Origin: Xyrauchen texanus
Taxonomy: Eukaryota; Chordata; Actinopteri; Cypriniformes; Catostomidae
Length of the DNA: 64,000 bases
Assembly: GCF_025860055.1 (NCBI RefSeq)
Contig: NC_068280.1
Span: forward strand, 44,424,293 to 44,488,292
Reading direction: 5' to 3'
The notes under the pieces were generated by a model. The model saw nothing but the letters and a program-made list of their open reading frames with translations. It was not told where the DNA came from and did not search any database. The first letter of the stretch is position 1; each line of letters opens with the position of its first letter. This document shows, piece by piece, positions 12,446-25,509 of the stretch. Position numbers and translations under genes: made by a program.

Positions 12446-12556
12446 TAAGGCTTTCAATCCCTAACATTCTGCCTAACATCTCCTTTTGTGTTCCACAAAA
12501 GAAACAAAGTCATACAGGTTTGGAACAACATCAGAGTGATTAAATGATGACAGAAA
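12446..12556. mobile_element. Half copy of a palindromic MITE family
   Basis: It contains the phrases CTAACATTCTGCCTAACATC, a fish-repeat TTTTGTGTTCCACA segment, and ATGATGACAGAAATTTT. The same phrases recur at 13107-13240, 13790-14025, 23080-23352 and 55860-56125. This copy holds only one arm. Confidence 0.7.
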
Positions 12557-13106
12557 TTTTAAATATTTACTGTAAGTATACTTTTAGCAAAAGGGTGGCA
12601 AGCTTTTTATACCAAAACATAACGGTAATATTCAATGCTGCAAGCGAGAATAAAATATATAGCATAATGTATTCCATCCTCTTTTATTGCGGTACTGTAT
12701 ATGTAAACGTATATTTCATGTTAATTATCCTTTGAGACCCAGAAAGTCAGGAACCGTTTCCCATGCCAGCAAATACTGTCCATCTGTCAAAGCATCCATG
12801 TTTTTTCACATAGAGGTTTGGTGGTTGCACTGAAGGTGAGACTGGAGATATCTCTCTATTGAGTGCCTTATCTGTGCCTAGTTCGCCATGGCATTAAAAA
12901 CTGGTGAGGGTGTCACGCTGGGTTGCACCCTCTTGCATTGCCACAGAGACGAGCATTGAAGGCGATCAAGACATGTCGTCCCAGTAGACACAGCCCCTGT
13001 CACTCAAACTAAGTGTGATAAGTGGATGAATTGAGCAGGCTGTGCACGTTTTGTGTATTTTTAACTGGGGAATTGTAAGAACGAGAATAGGCCATTGGTA
13101 TAAAGA

Positions 13107-13240
13107 ATAAAGTGATAGTTTACTCAAATTACAAATCTGTCATCACCCTTATGTCGTTCCAAATCTACAGAAGAAAATCACATTGGTTTGTACAACATGA
13201 GGGGTGAGTAAATGGTGACTGAATTTTCATTTTTGGTTTA
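13107..13240. mobile_element. Short copy of the palindromic MITE family
   Basis: The left arm (GATAGTTTACTCAAA..., CTGTCATCACCCTTATGTCG) is joined almost directly to a right arm (ACAACATGAGGGGTGAGTAA... TTTTCATTTTTGG). The central part is deleted. Confidence 0.7.
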
Positions 13241-13789
13241 ATGTGCCTTCCGGTTTTCCCTTTGCACCTCGCACATCTGTCTATATAATAGTAGGTGAGT
13301 GCCTTTGCTTTATTTGATTCCTCTTAGGCTTCCAGAAAATGTCCTACAACTAGATAACAATACTTCTGATTATATTAGCACCCATAAATTCTGCAACCTC
13401 AGCCTCTATTGTTCTCTCTTGATCTCTCCCAACATACAAAGTAATGCTAGATATCACTGTGCTGCAATCACATTAGCTCTCATAAGCCTTCTAGCAAAGC
13501 ACTATAGTTCACAATGTTTCGGAAGGGGTTTGAAGTGGTGTTAGAGGCACACTAAAAAGATTACACAGCCCCAGAAGGAATTTTCTTCACCCTTCATTTC
13601 TCTTCCTTCCTGTCATTCCTTTTGATCTGTTTACCAATTCCTAACTTTCCCCACTGCCGGGCTTTATTGCCTGACTGTATTGAATCACACTCTGTCTGTT
13701 CCAAAGATTTATAACTAATTTAAATAAGTATTTTTCAAAATCTTTGTTATGTTTTGGTACTGTACATAAAAATAAATTCCTCTGTTGTT

Positions 13790-14025
13790 TACTAATGTTG
13801 TTCCAAACCCATATGAATTTCTTTCTTCTGTGGAATACAAAAGGAGATGTTAGGCAGAATGTTAGCTCCAATAATCACTCAATTTCATTGTTTGGAGAGA
13901 AAAAAAATATGCAGTGAAAGTGAATGGTGACTGAGGCTAACATTTTGCATAAAGTCTCCTTTTGAATTCTGCAGAACAAAGTCACACGGTTTGAAACCGC
14001 ATTAGGGTGAATAAATCATAGAGTA
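13790..14025. mobile_element. Palindromic MITE copy with both arms
   Basis: The left arm (TTCTTCTGTGGAATACAAAA, GGAGATGTTAGGCAGAATGT) and the right arm (GAGGCTAACATTTTGCATAA, AGTCTCCTTTTGAATTCTGC) are inverted complements. They are separated by a short A-rich centre at about 13895-13910. No coding frame. Confidence 0.8.
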
Positions 14026-14462
14026 CTGCACGGGCATGTCTGAACCCGCTCTGTACCCGAGACATTCTGTCTAGTTTTAAGCCCAAACCTGAAATCGCTC
14101 CTAGTCTTTAAAATTTCTTCTATACATCCTTTTGACAGATTTAGCTGGAAGACCTGATTTATTTAAGCAATACGATATTCAAAGGCATGATATGCTGAAT
14201 TTAGCCCTGAATAAAGGGTGTTGTTAAGCACAAAACACATCAGAGTTCCTTCAACCATGACTCACAATATTGCATAGTAAATAATTCATATGATTTACCA
14301 TAAAAGCTAGGAAATAATAAATTAGGGCTGTAGATTTAACGCGTTCATTTAGTAAGATTAATGATATAAATGCATTAAAAATATTAACCCAATTAATCAA
14401 TCCTTTCCTGTACACTAATTCCATAATAAAAGTTTAGTCCTTCCATTGGAGCAATTTAAAGG

Positions 14463-15882
14463 CTAATTAATGCTTCTGCATTGAACCTACGGCGTATGCT
14501 CCATAGTTCTGTGTGGTTTCTGTCGTTCTGCGACTACACATTCACAATGCTAATTATGCATTCATTAATAAAAGCAATGTAATTTGTGGATTCAAAGAAA
14601 TTAATTAAATCATTGTAGCATTAAAAATGAGTTCAAAATATGTAAACGTTCAAATTTAGGTACAACTAATTTACATACGTGTACATTCTGTGCTGAAAAA
14701 GAAATCATCAAAATAATAACTATTCGCTTGGCGAATATTAATTGGGTGTCGTTTTTAAATACTTTACAATGCATATAGGCAATATAATCAGCTCTTACCA
14801 GGTACTTTTCAATTTTATGACAAATTAGAAGTGTTCTGTTTCCATAACTTGTGATTATTTACCATACACCATACTGCCAAACATAGTCAAATCATTGTGC
14901 AGATCAGAAAGTTTATCAAGTAAAAGTCATGAGAAAAACAAAGTGCACAAATCACAGCTGTTGTGGTCTGTGTCGACGCGACACGCATCAGGGACTGAAA
15001 ACTAAATGTTTTTCATTTCGGTTTGTTCTGAGCAAAAACAGTATTTTTTTTATTCTTGTTCAGAAGTTTCACAGTCTCCGGTTACTGGTTAGAACAAAAT
15101 AAAATAACTGATAACAATGTTCTTTTAAAAATGACAGTTCTCTGCAAAGGAGTGGGTGAAACACCGATTGCATTGTTGCCAGATCTCGCAATAGAATCAA
15201 GCAATAGAATCTAGATTGGAAAAGCAAGTGCAAAGTAAGTCACATGCGTCACCAAAATAAATGAAAATAAGCAATACATTTTTTTCCTGGTGTGGCGGAT
15301 TTGTCAGCATAGAAATCATAACAAACAGTTAATTAACAGTTAAGTATAGTTTTATTTACAGATAGATAAATAAACTTAATTCAGTGAAGACTTGTAAACA
15401 ACTGAGAAATAAAATTTTTACCTTTTAATAATGTTTTCCTTGTGTCTGGCTCAGCCGTGCAGGTAGTATTTATACGTAGTTCTGCAGGCCTTCATTCAGA
15501 GTATGTGACATTCACAGTGGGCATTTAGACAAAGAAATGTTTCATTTTTGTGGTGTAATTTCAAAAATGTACTGTGATAAATCCTTTGGCCTTTAGTTTC
15601 ATGAGGAAAAAAAAAATTTGCAGAAAGAAATTAACCGGTTATAACCGGTTACCAGCATTTAAAAATAATGTTTTAATTCCAGAACAATTGCAAGTCACTT
15701 TGTTCAAATTTTCGGTTACGTTCTTCAAAAATGTCATTAGATTTCGGTTTTCGTTCCTTGAACAGTTTTAGTTCCTGACACGCAGTTAAATATTTTTTAA
15801 GAGGTGAGCGTCAGGCTATGCCGCTGTAACCGCTGTAGCTTTGTGTACCCTACAGTGTAGGTTTGACGCAGAAGTATAAATT
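14463..15882. mobile_element. TIR element nested in the hAT-like copy (middle layer)
   Basis: The left end reads AATGCTTCTGCATTGAACCT. The right end, read inverted, gives TACTTCTGCGTCAAACCTAC. These imperfect inverted repeats mark a ~1.4-kb insertion into the outer element. No transposase is recognised. The TIR resembles a common zebrafish-type DNA repeat, but I do not assign a superfamily. Confidence 0.65.
14989..15777. mobile_element. hAT-type MITE with 8-bp target duplication (inner layer)
   Basis: The left end is CAGGGACTGAAAACTAAA. The right end, inverted, reads CAGGAACTAAAACTG. Flanks are ACACGCAT (14981-14988) and ACACGCAG (15778-15785), seven of eight bases identical, as expected for a hAT insertion. 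It is 789 bp with no transposase. TAACCGGTTATAACCGGTTA inside (about 15633-15652) is a small internal repeat. Confidence 0.8.
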
Positions 15883-16437
15883 GGCTTGAAGTACATATAC
15901 TGTTGTATGAGGCACATCAGCAGGGGGCAGTCGGCGCACCTCAACAAACCTCACAAGAAGCACAGCCACAGTAAGAGAGCTGAAACAAAATGTGATTTTC
16001 TAAGATCTTACTACTACTAAAAGTATTTAAACTACTTTAAACTTGACACAATGTCCTGGAAATGTGCCATATATAAAGCTGAAAACCAGTGAGACGCTCA
16101 AAGCGTTTCATATGTACCAATTATTAAAAAGTAGCATAGAAGGAATGCAAGAATGCATCCAGTGCGAACAGGACAGACTGACGAACTCCATTGCAAAATG
16201 GATTGCAATTGACTGTATGAATGTTCAGTAATATGGTAATAAAACAAACAATACTGTATATTAACTTCTAAAGCCACTTTGTATTGTAATATTTTTATAA
16301 TTATTTTAATTTGCATGTTTTATTGAAATTATCTTTATTTGGCGGCCTTTCTCAGCAAATATTGATATTCGATTTGATGAATTAATAGGCATGTCATGAA
16401 ATTCATTTGATAACGTTTTAATCAATTGGCAACCCTA

Positions 16438-17515
16438 ATATTAAGATTCTGGAAACAAATTTATTATAAAATGGATACTTTTTGGTCTTAGATGCTGCTT
16501 GGTCAATTACTAACTTGTATTTTTAGCATGGCTGGAATGCTGTGCTGACCAGTCAGCATCAATGAATGGAACTATCCATTTTATAATAAACTTTAGATTT
16601 TATAATAAACCTAAAAAGATTTATACTGATTTATTTGAGACTGGGTAAGAATAAATGAGTAGTTTAAATGACAGTGCATAAATACGCATGTGCTTCAAGA
16701 GTTTAGTGTAACAGTAGATACTGTACCCATTACCATTTGTTTTCTAATGTGCTTTGAAAATAAAGGATGGCTTTCATCTAATCATTTGTGAATTTTCACA
16801 ACACTTCAGTACATCAAGCTCTCTGTCTGGGCTATAAATGAGCTCCATGATGACAGTGTCAGTGCCATACTGTGTGTTGGCTCTTAATAACTTCATCAGA
16901 TTGATTGGCCAAAAAATGAGCTCAGATGTTGTCGAAGGGTTTGTATTAAGACGTGATATAAACGGTGTAAATTGACTAATCTTCAGCTGCTAAGATTGGT
17001 AGTAATCAAGGCCAGACATGTTCTGTAACACTTAAGATGAATAATATATCTTGAGATCAAACATATCTATATTTACATAAATTCAAATTACAAAATTTGA
17101 TTTCATTTCCAAGGTATTGTAATGGAAATATATATTTATTTCAGTCGGTAGTCAGTCTCTTGGGGTATATGAAGGGCTCTTACAAAAAACATGCATATAC
17201 TTTTTTTATATTTATTGCATATGTAAAACATGCATCAAAATCATATGGAATGATAAATTCCCATATTCGAAATACAACAAAAAGTTAGAGCTTTTTTGTA
17301 CGATAATGATTTATATGACCTGGGTGTTCACCCACTAACCTAAAGAAGACTTTCCAGTGTTTGCCTTACAGAAGATTTGATCTTGGACATAAATGCTCAA
17401 AAAAATTAATTTGTTGTCAAAATTGTCCATATAACACTGAAATGCATGGAAGTGTTCCTCAAAGTGAATATTTTATTACGGTTGTTGTCTCCCGGCATTC
17501 GTGTTTTAAGATTGT
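16438..17515. other. Intergenic, no feature recognised
   Basis: AT-rich sequence. The imperfect phrase TCCATTTTATAATAAACTTTA occurs near 16574 and its approximate inverse near 16457-16473. No gene is supported. Confidence 0.35.
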
Positions 17516-17580
17516 ATGTATGTATGTAGTCAGAAATCGTAGCTGCTATCGATTTGTGTGCGAGTATGTATGTATGTATG

Positions 17581-17628
<48 letters not shown>
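17516..17628. repeat. GTAT/TA microsatellite
   Basis: GTAT units occur in two patches (about 17516-17527 and 17565-17584) and run into about 22 TA units at 17585-17628. Confidence 0.95.
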
Positions 17629-17632
<4 letters not shown>

Positions 17633-18735
17633 TTTGTGGAAGTGTTTGATCTCTATACTTATGTTTGTTTTGGTGTGGCATATTTAATGGTTGAGGTTTT
17701 TTGTGTGTGTGTTTTTTGAGGGGGCATGGACTAGCTTTGATTGTGAGGGTAGTGTGTGTGTTAGCAAGAGAGGGTGTTATGAATGATTGGTGACTCTTTT
17801 AGTGAGCTGTACTGTATGTCCTCTTTTGGGGACGGATCTGGTCTGCTGTTGCCATAGTGTTAGTGGGTCATTTACCACTTTTAAGATGCGTTGAGTGGCC
17901 AGGAGCTACTTTGATGCATCACAATTTTCAAAATGTCTTTGAATTATTGACTTTGGGAGTTTTAAAAAGAACATTTTATGACTGTTCCATTTACCAGATG
18001 TTTAATCAAAACGTCATTAGCATATAAGCTACCATAGCAACTGATGGATACTCTCATGCTCATAATGTGAATCTAAGGTGCACTATAAGATCTAGCATAA
18101 ATGCATTATTAAAGCTTTATCTTGCACATCTCAAGAACTACAGTATATATAGTAAGGATGCACAATACAAAATTTGTGCGCTGATACCAATATCTGATTA
18201 TTTAGAATAACATCTGCCGATACCGATAGTGGTGCTGCTTTTTTATGATACTTAATTTCAAAGCATTGATGATTAATTACATAACTTAGAAATAAATGTA
18301 AATAACTTTTAATAAATAATCTCTGTCTCTATATGTCTTTCATGTTTCAGTGTAACCCGTCTCAGTTATAAACAAATCACTGAAACAAAAAGCACATTAT
18401 GAACTCACATTAACATTCTTAACTCAAAGGCTGATTGTCTGACACATTTTCCGCCCCCTTTTGACAGGAATTAATCATCCATGAATGATTTGCTAAATTT
18501 TAGTGTGGTGAACAAGCATTTTTTTCACGGATGATTGCATTTGTCATAAGAGCAGCACAAGCATATTAGGTGGACGCGTACACACCAATGCCTCTGTGTT
18601 TGACAGTTGCGGTGCGTCTTTAAAGGGCCATGGGCAACAAGCTCTAATAGAAAGTAACCTTAATGTTGATGTGTGGTTCAAAACAGATTTTCTAACTGTA
18701 TCTGTCTCTTTAAATACAATCACAATGTTTAGTAC
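17629..18735. other. Intergenic with old repeat fragments
   Basis: At about 18152-18240 GATACCAATATCTGATTA and CTGCCGATACCGATAGTG resemble a dispersed repeat with CCGATA units. No gene is recognised. Confidence 0.35.
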
Positions 18736-19115
18736 TGTGGCTACTCTCCCTAGAAGTGGCCGTCCAGCCAAGATGAATCGAAGGGTACATTGTAAAATGC
18801 TCAATTGCTCAATGAGGTAAAAAAGAACCCTAGAGTGACAGCTAAAGACTTTGAATCTTTGAAACTGGTAAACATATCTGTTTCCTAGTGTACTGTATGA
18901 AAAACATTAAACAGGCATGGTGTCCATGCAGGACACTACGTAGAAGCTGCTGCTTTCCAACAAAAACATTGCTGTGCACCTGAAGACCACCTTGACACTC
19001 CACAATGCTATTTGGAAAATGTTTTGTGGACTGATGAAACTCTGGTTGAATTAAGAAGAACAATCAGCACTACGTATGATGTAAAATGGGCACCGCATAC
19101 CAACATGTTTATTTT
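18736..19115 (+). mobile_element. Tc1-family transposase relic
   Basis: Translated pieces in different frames match Tc1 transposase in order: SGRPAKM (the GRP linker) near 18756, SNKNIAVHLK near 18957, a CYWKNVLWTDET-like segment near 19005-19040, and the HYV-type stretch near 19065-19090. Frameshifts and stops break it throughout. Its terminal repeats were not found. It differs from the other Tc1 copies in this window. Confidence 0.75.
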
Positions 19116-20679
19116 TGCCTATATTTTATTGAAAAATCAATAGAGACAGGAAAACGGGAGATATAGCACTGGGACATGAAGTAGTTTGCATGCGACTACG
19201 CATATGCACTACGCACTGCTTTACAGCTCCAGGGAGAAATCTGTCTTTTGTTAATTGTCGTGACTGAACACTAAGGTTAAGTTGACAAGACAAGCATGAA
19301 GTGTTTTACCATTCACCTTATATAAATATGATCCTCTAGCTGAGAATTGCTTTGCTGAATAATGCACCTGTTTGAGGTTTTTCACGGAATAGAAATGGCT
19401 ACTATGGATTATTTCCTTTGTGTCTTCTAATACGGCCTGCAATCTTTTATCCACGTTGTACTGACCTTGAGGAGCATGAGAGGCTTGACGGACCATATTT
19501 TCTCCTCTAGCTCACCAAAGAGGGATAATAATGAGGTTATCAGACCATCTATTTATGTACAGAATCTGTCACGCATCAATTATATTGGGTGAATGGTCCA
19601 TTTACTGTAATGTGACACTGCTTTCGGTTTGATGGTATATTCCTGCCCTAGTATTTAATGGTGATGCAGAAATCATATGAATTTGAATCCAAATATTACT
19701 GTTTATTTTTGCTTTATAGGTCATGATACTGGTGTACTGGTGTAATGCAGGTCCTAGGTAGTCTACCAGCCCTAACTAGCTTGAAGCTTGACAAAAAAGT
19801 CAAGCAGATCAACCTAACAAGTTATTTGGGCATTATGAAAACCAACCACTATTAGAATCTGGTCTGTTCACATCAAAAGCTTTCAAATGGTAGCTCCTTG
19901 GTAGCTTTATTTCAGCTCTATCTTTTATCCCCCTCTTCTTTTTACTTGCACACATTCACTATGGAAAGAGATATTATACATCTTTGTATAGATATTATAC
20001 AAGAGTATTTACATCTTTGTAATTCTGTTATGGTAATTCGGGGAGACATGTTGCCCTCTCCTGTCTCTCTGAAAGAATCTAGACTTCAACATGAACTTCT
20101 CTCTCATTCTGCCCTTTAGGTAAACCTTCATTAGCTCAAATCCTTCTGCACAGAGCATGTTAAATAAGGTACTTTTCTGAGAAACTAAATGGTTTAAGAT
20201 TAGCAAATATTTGTATTAACTCATTTTGAATGAAGGCATGCATATCCTCTCGGAACAATTAGCAAAGCATATGTAATAATCAGAAGTAAGATTTCATTTT
20301 GAGCCATTGGTTGACCTCAAATTACCCATCTCTACAAGCACCAAAATTCAATTTGGATGATCCTTGAGAAGTTGTAAACAGTGCAATTTTAAACACATCT
20401 ATTTAAAATGCCCACTGAATGTCCATGCTTGTGTACATTTTGTGGAAACTCAAAATGTCCTTCCGGTTACATTTTTGGCTTTGGTCCATCCTTCAATATA
20501 AGTCTATTAGACTTTTTTACTTGTTTTATTGTCTGCTAAGAAATAATGCACACCTCTCCTCAACAATCTGTATGATTTTATGTACAATTTATGTCTGTAG
20601 CACAAATGATGCAGGATGAGGTTCGTACCAAAATTTATACGGCATTCAAGTGGAGTCAGAAATATCCAACCTAGTCTAA
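19116..20679. other. Intergenic, nothing recognised
   Basis: No coding exon or recognisable element. The short ORFs have no motif. Confidence 0.35.
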
Positions 20680-21090
20680 TGAACGTTACCATAACATTTT
20701 TGCAAAATTTTATGTGCTGGATTCTACATGCTGAAGTTTCCTGGTGAAATTCAAATTAGAGCGTTTTATTCACTTTCACACATATCACGACTACTGTACA
20801 GTAGTTGATTAAGACTTTATAAACATTTATTTTGTGTTCTATTACTCACGCAACTGCAATGTAATGTTATTGGAACACTTACTGTAACGCATCGTTTGAA
20901 AATAAAATTTAACCTGAAAAACCTTGTCTGATTAAGACACCATTTCACTTGCTTTTGGTGCCCCCTACTGGACAGTTCACTAGGAAACTGCAGCTAAACG
21001 TGTGATGAATCAAGTAATTATCTTTAGCAAAAATGTGGCCACATTCACGTAAATTTCATGAGACCAGGCCAGAAACGTATTTACGAGAAA
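20680..21090 (+). repeat. Direct repeat copy A of a dispersed family
   Basis: It shares ordered phrases with 21865-22425: ACGTTACCATAAC, AGTTTCCTGGTGAAAT, CGTTTTATTCACTT, AACGCATCGTTTGAAAATAA, GACACCATTTCACT, TGCCCCCTACTGGACAGTTC and AAAATGTGGCCAC. Divergence is substantial. No protein is encoded. Confidence 0.75.
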
Positions 21091-21864
21091 ATTAAATGAC
21101 ATGAAAGCCGATATAAACCAATTATTTAAAAATACTGTATGTTTACATTTCCTTTGACAAATATTACAGTACACTAATGTAAAGCTAATGACTCACCCTT
21201 CATAGATTTACACAAACTTATTAATAATGTGACACCATGCATTAATCATATAGGAAGTGTGAAAGTGATGCAGAGGAATTCACGTATGCTTTACCACTGA
21301 TACAATCGAAAAAGGGCATTTGCCATTTATTCATTGTTAATTTGTTTTTAGTTTGGCATCTGAGATTAACACTTGTGCCTGTGGGTTATGCTGGATATAT
21401 TTGTGACATCTAACATTTATCTGTCTCTTGCTTTTAGTGAAAGCACTGGCTAAAGGTGATTAAAGACATTCACAGACTGTAATGAGGCAGTAAATACCAG
21501 TTTGAATCTCAGTGCATGTGAACTCCTACTGCAGCAATTAACAAGTGACAAAAGATGGCTGTCTCCCTCGGCATATTGTTAAAAAAGGTTGTTATCGGCA
21601 TTAAATTGAGGTTTTGTGGGGGTGCAGACAGTTATCTCATCAATGAACGCTACTTGGACGGCTTTCGTGGTTGCGCGCTGTCTCTGTGTTTATATTTGTG
21701 TGTTCCGCTGAGCGCGTTTAGATGTGCTCTACAATATGGAATAGCCTTTCGGTGGACCCACTCAAGCCTGGGCCCAGGACAAATGGTTCAGTTGTACTCT
21801 CTCGGCACCCCTCATATAACAATAATTGATAATAACAATTATAATACATCAAAATTGCAACCTA

Positions 21865-22425
21865 GAATGAACGTTACTATAACTAAATTTTTGCAAACTG
21901 ACTTTTAGGTGCCACATTCCACGTTTTGCCACAGTTTCCTGGTGAAATCAACACTAGAGGCGCTACAACAACCGTTTTATTCACTTCACGCGAATCACGA
22001 GAACAACAGCTAATAACTTTATAAACACTTATTTTTATGATATCTAAACACTTTTGCTATAACGCATAATTTGAAAAATAAAGCCAAACACCGAAAATTT
22101 GCTTTTCATGTTGCATTTGCTCTTTCCGCACTGTCGGTTAGGTATATGTTTAGGATAAGGATGTCTGTTTTGTTTACCCCTTATTTGCATTTTCAAAACT
22201 ATTGGTTAGGTTTAGGTTAAAGTGTTCGGTTAGGGAGGTATGTTTTACTGATTAAAACCTCTGTCTAATATTAACCTAATGCACATTGTCTGAATACGAC
22301 ACCATGTCACTCACTTCTAGTGCCCCCCACTGGACAGTTCACTGGAAAACTGCAGCGAAACTTGTAATGAAGCATCTAATTTCGTTTTGCTAAAATGTTG
22401 CCACGGTCATGTAATGTCCAGGAGA
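21865..22425 (+). repeat. Direct repeat copy B of the same family
   Basis: It has the same order of phrases as 20680-21090, in the same orientation, with an extra ~150-bp block (about 22120-22265) containing TTAGGTTTAGGTTAAAGTGT-type text. A third partial copy lies near 42060-42180 (AAAATGTTGCTACTGTCATG). Confidence 0.75.
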
Positions 22426-23079
22426 TCAGGCTGCAAAATGTGTCATATAGTGCACTTTATGTAATTAAACTTGAATTCAGAAAGTTATAATCTTTCGTCA
22501 TTCCTTTGATTTAACGTAAAAAAAGAGATACTCGTGGACTTATAATGGGGTACAGTAGTGAGCGTCAGGTGCACTAGCTTTTCACACATGACGGTGTCAC
22601 AGGTGTGTTGAGAATGCTCTGTCACTCTGATAAAGGTTCCTGCAAATGGGTTTTGATGATGGAGGGCAGTGCAGGGTTGACACGACCAGTTCAGACTGAC
22701 AAGTGCAGTTGGCAAACCAACTGAGCTGTGTGATGCTTGAAAAGACCTGTCAGTTATTCTGTCATATAAATCAGGGGATTAGGTGTTAATTATAATTTCA
22801 CACATACAGTACACTGAATTCACACAAGGGCCTTGTTTAGATAATCCATGATCTTCATAGGGATGAGTTTTTCATCATTTTAACTTGTTACTTTAAGACA
22901 CTTGAGGTTGCTGCCAACTGGGAAACAGATGCTTTTCATTTACATGTTCCTTCAAAGCAAACATGGAAAATAATTTTTAACACCAGGTACAGTATATATT
23001 TGTTTGTTTTTTGATTTAATCCTGATATTCCAACTATACCAACTCACTTGAGGCAAGTAGTAGCAGTTAACCTTATTGC
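22426..23079. other. Intergenic, nothing recognised
   Basis: No gene or clear element seen. The ORF at 22485-22715 has no motif. Confidence 0.3.
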
Positions 23080-23352
23080 TTAAAGAGATAGTTCACCAAA
23101 AACTGTCAATTGTGAGTGAAACGTATGTTGTTCTAAACTTGCATGACTTCTGTGCAACACAAAAGGACATGTTATGCAAAAAGTTAGACAGTCAGCATTC
23201 ACTTTCGGCGCATCTGTTTTCATACAAAATTGAATGGTGACTCCGGCTAACATTCCGCCTAACATCACATTTTGTGTTTCATGGAAAATAGAGTCATATG
23301 TGATTGGAATTATATGAGGGTATGATGACAGAATTATCATTTTTGGGTGAAC
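23080..23352. mobile_element. Palindromic MITE copy, nearly complete
   Basis: It opens TAAAGAGATAGTTCACCAAA and closes ATTTTTGGGTGAACC, which are inverted complements. The inner arms around CACAAAAGGACATGTTATGC and GCCTAACATCACATTTTGTG are also inverted. It has the structure of the other family copies. Confidence 0.8.
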
Positions 23353-24602
23353 CATGCATGGTATTTATATGATTGGTTTTCTGTGCCTTATGAGGTATGC
23401 ATTGTATTTGGTTGGCTTTTTTCTTGGTCTCCCTTATCACCTAACCTGGTAAAGGTCTCTGAACATGTTACTGCATTTCAGCCTACTTTAGCATGTTTTT
23501 GATTTTCCCACAAAGACATAAACAAGACTTACCTCAAGCTCTGCTGATAAACAATGCTGGAGGCTCAATATCTCTTTGATAAAACAGTATTTATTCTTCA
23601 AGAAATAAAACAATTTTTATTGTGCTCTTTGACATTTCCCCCCAGACAAGAAAGCCCTTTGTGGTCCATTCTTTCCCTTTTACAGGCAGACTTTGCACTA
23701 CATGCAGCTGTTTTTAGGCTTCTTTACATTCACCAAATTCTTTTTAACGTTCGGTTTCCATGGAAAATAAGGAGTGCTACAACTTGCAGTTTTTAAAAAT
23801 GACAATTAACTGAACAGACTTGTTAATGAGATGCAGTGCATGAATGTTTAACCTTAAAAAAATAAAGATTTGTACAGGGGACATGTTTTTCAATTATTTT
23901 AGTATAATATTATTTAAAATCTGTTATCTTTATTTACAGGTTAATTAAGAAAAATTATCTAGAAAAGCTCCTGTTTGTTTAAATAAGACCTTGATTCTAT
24001 TCATAAAACAAACATTTGGATTAAATAATTATATTGTCCCGATTATCATGCATCAGTCCTTTCCTGGAATCCTTCATTAAGTAAACACTCCCAGGAATGA
24101 TCAAATTGCTGCAGTGGCTAAATATTTAGACTTAAAGATGAAATGTGCAATTTCTACACTGGCATTAAAAAAAACAATCAATCTGCTATTGGTCGGACAA
24201 AAAGAAGGCCCACCCCAAACTTATGCCATTGTTTGAGCTAGTGTTGCTGTGCTGGTAAAGGTAATTTAACATGGAAAAAATTACACACTTCACCTTTAAT
24301 TCTAAAACAACAGAAACATTTTTGGGGGCATGATGATGATGATGATGATGAGGAACCAAAATAAGCCCATGTTTAGGACCAGGGCTGCAGTACAGAAATA
24401 TTAAAGTACATCAGTTTAACAATCAATATGACAACAAAAATGGCATTTTCATTGCTAGAACTGTTTGAATAAACTAAATTGCTAAATTTAAATATGTTAC
24501 CTCTGTACATATATATATATATATATACACACACACTTATGTGAATCATTACTTGACCGTATTACAAACAATCCTTCCATGTTTTGGGAAACTGAATATG
24601 AC
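23353..24602. other. Intergenic with short simple repeats
   Basis: It holds a GAT trinucleotide run at about 24331-24350 and a TA/CA tract at about 24509-24537. No gene is recognised. Confidence 0.4.
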
Positions 24603-25509
24603 AATGGACTACTTGCACAACTACTTCCATGTTCTGCGTAGTGTGGCTTAGGCGTTTCCGGTTACAGCATTCAGCGCACATCCATGCAGAGGTTTATTCA
24701 TGAGAAAGGTAGATTATTTCTAGGCTGTCAGTTGATTAAAACAATAAATCAGTGACTTAAATCGATTAAACGTTTGATAAATGTCCCAGGTGAATTGATT
24801 TATAAATACATTAGCTGTTCTCTTTTTTGACCATGCTTTAAAAGTCACTCAGTACAGAATTATGCAGCTTTAATGTCAAATTGAATAAATACATTAACTA
24901 AAATATATTTAAGGACACTACACATATTTAATCATTTTCAAAAGTCATAACTCATCTTTTCTATCTCTTCTACTTATGCATTTACATTTCAACAAATATC
25001 ATATAATTCTCAATGAAACGATGACAAAAAAGAGTTTCAAACATACATTTAATAAAACAAAGTAATCTGTACTCCGTCACACATGGAGCTTTGCAGTATT
25101 TGAAGCTTATAGTTGTAGTGGTTTCATTCAAAGAGTGCTGGTGCTGACACCCTTACTAGTCTCCTCAACCTTCTGTCATTTGCGGTTCAAGCTGATCTGT
25201 GTTTAAATGTCTGCTACAGGCCTCCATGTGAGGAGAAACGGTGAAATGCGCTTGGAGCTTTTACCAGTCATTGTTATCTCAGATCGGCTTGTGCTGAATT
25301 TTGAAGTGCTGTACACAGTAATGTTCAGAATATTTCTGCTCCTGTCTCTGAAAATGTCTGTACTTTAAAATCTTCTGAACACTCATTTTAAGTGGAGATT
25401 GGGGATCTAGGCAACTACGGCATGTAGTAAACACAAGTAACCGGAAACTAGAGAGCCGCTTTATTTCAAAACGGAAGTATGAGATGAGGCTCAGTACAAG
25501 TAGTCCATT
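24603..25509. mobile_element. ~0.9-kb TIR element
   Basis: AATGGACTACTTG (24603-24615) is repeated as CAAGTAGTCCATT (25497-25509). Further in, GTTTCCGGTTAC near 24653 pairs with GTAACCGGAAAC near 25437, so the imperfect inverted repeats extend about 65-75 bp. The interior is AT-rich without a transposase. Confidence 0.65.

Larger units (their letters stand above)
14323..16437. mobile_element. hAT-like non-autonomous element, interrupted (outer layer of a nest)
   Basis: The left end TAGGGCTGTAGATTTAAC matches, with differences, the element at 57017. The right end AATTGGCAACCCTA is the inverted complement of the TAGGGCTG terminus. The two flanking parts (14323-14462 and about 15885-16437) together resemble the uninterrupted copy at 57017-57725, sharing GGAGCAATTTAA and AGGGGGCAGTC. 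A separate TIR element lies between them. A target duplication was not resolved. Confidence 0.7.

Noticed and set aside
17361..17687. 108- and 91-codon ORFs with Tyr-Ile repeats
   Set aside because: They come from the TA/GTAT microsatellite.
20680..22425. Interpretation as a complete LTR retrotransposon
   Set aside because: The spacer between the repeats is only ~0.8 kb with no gag or pol, and the repeat ends lack clear TG/CA limits.
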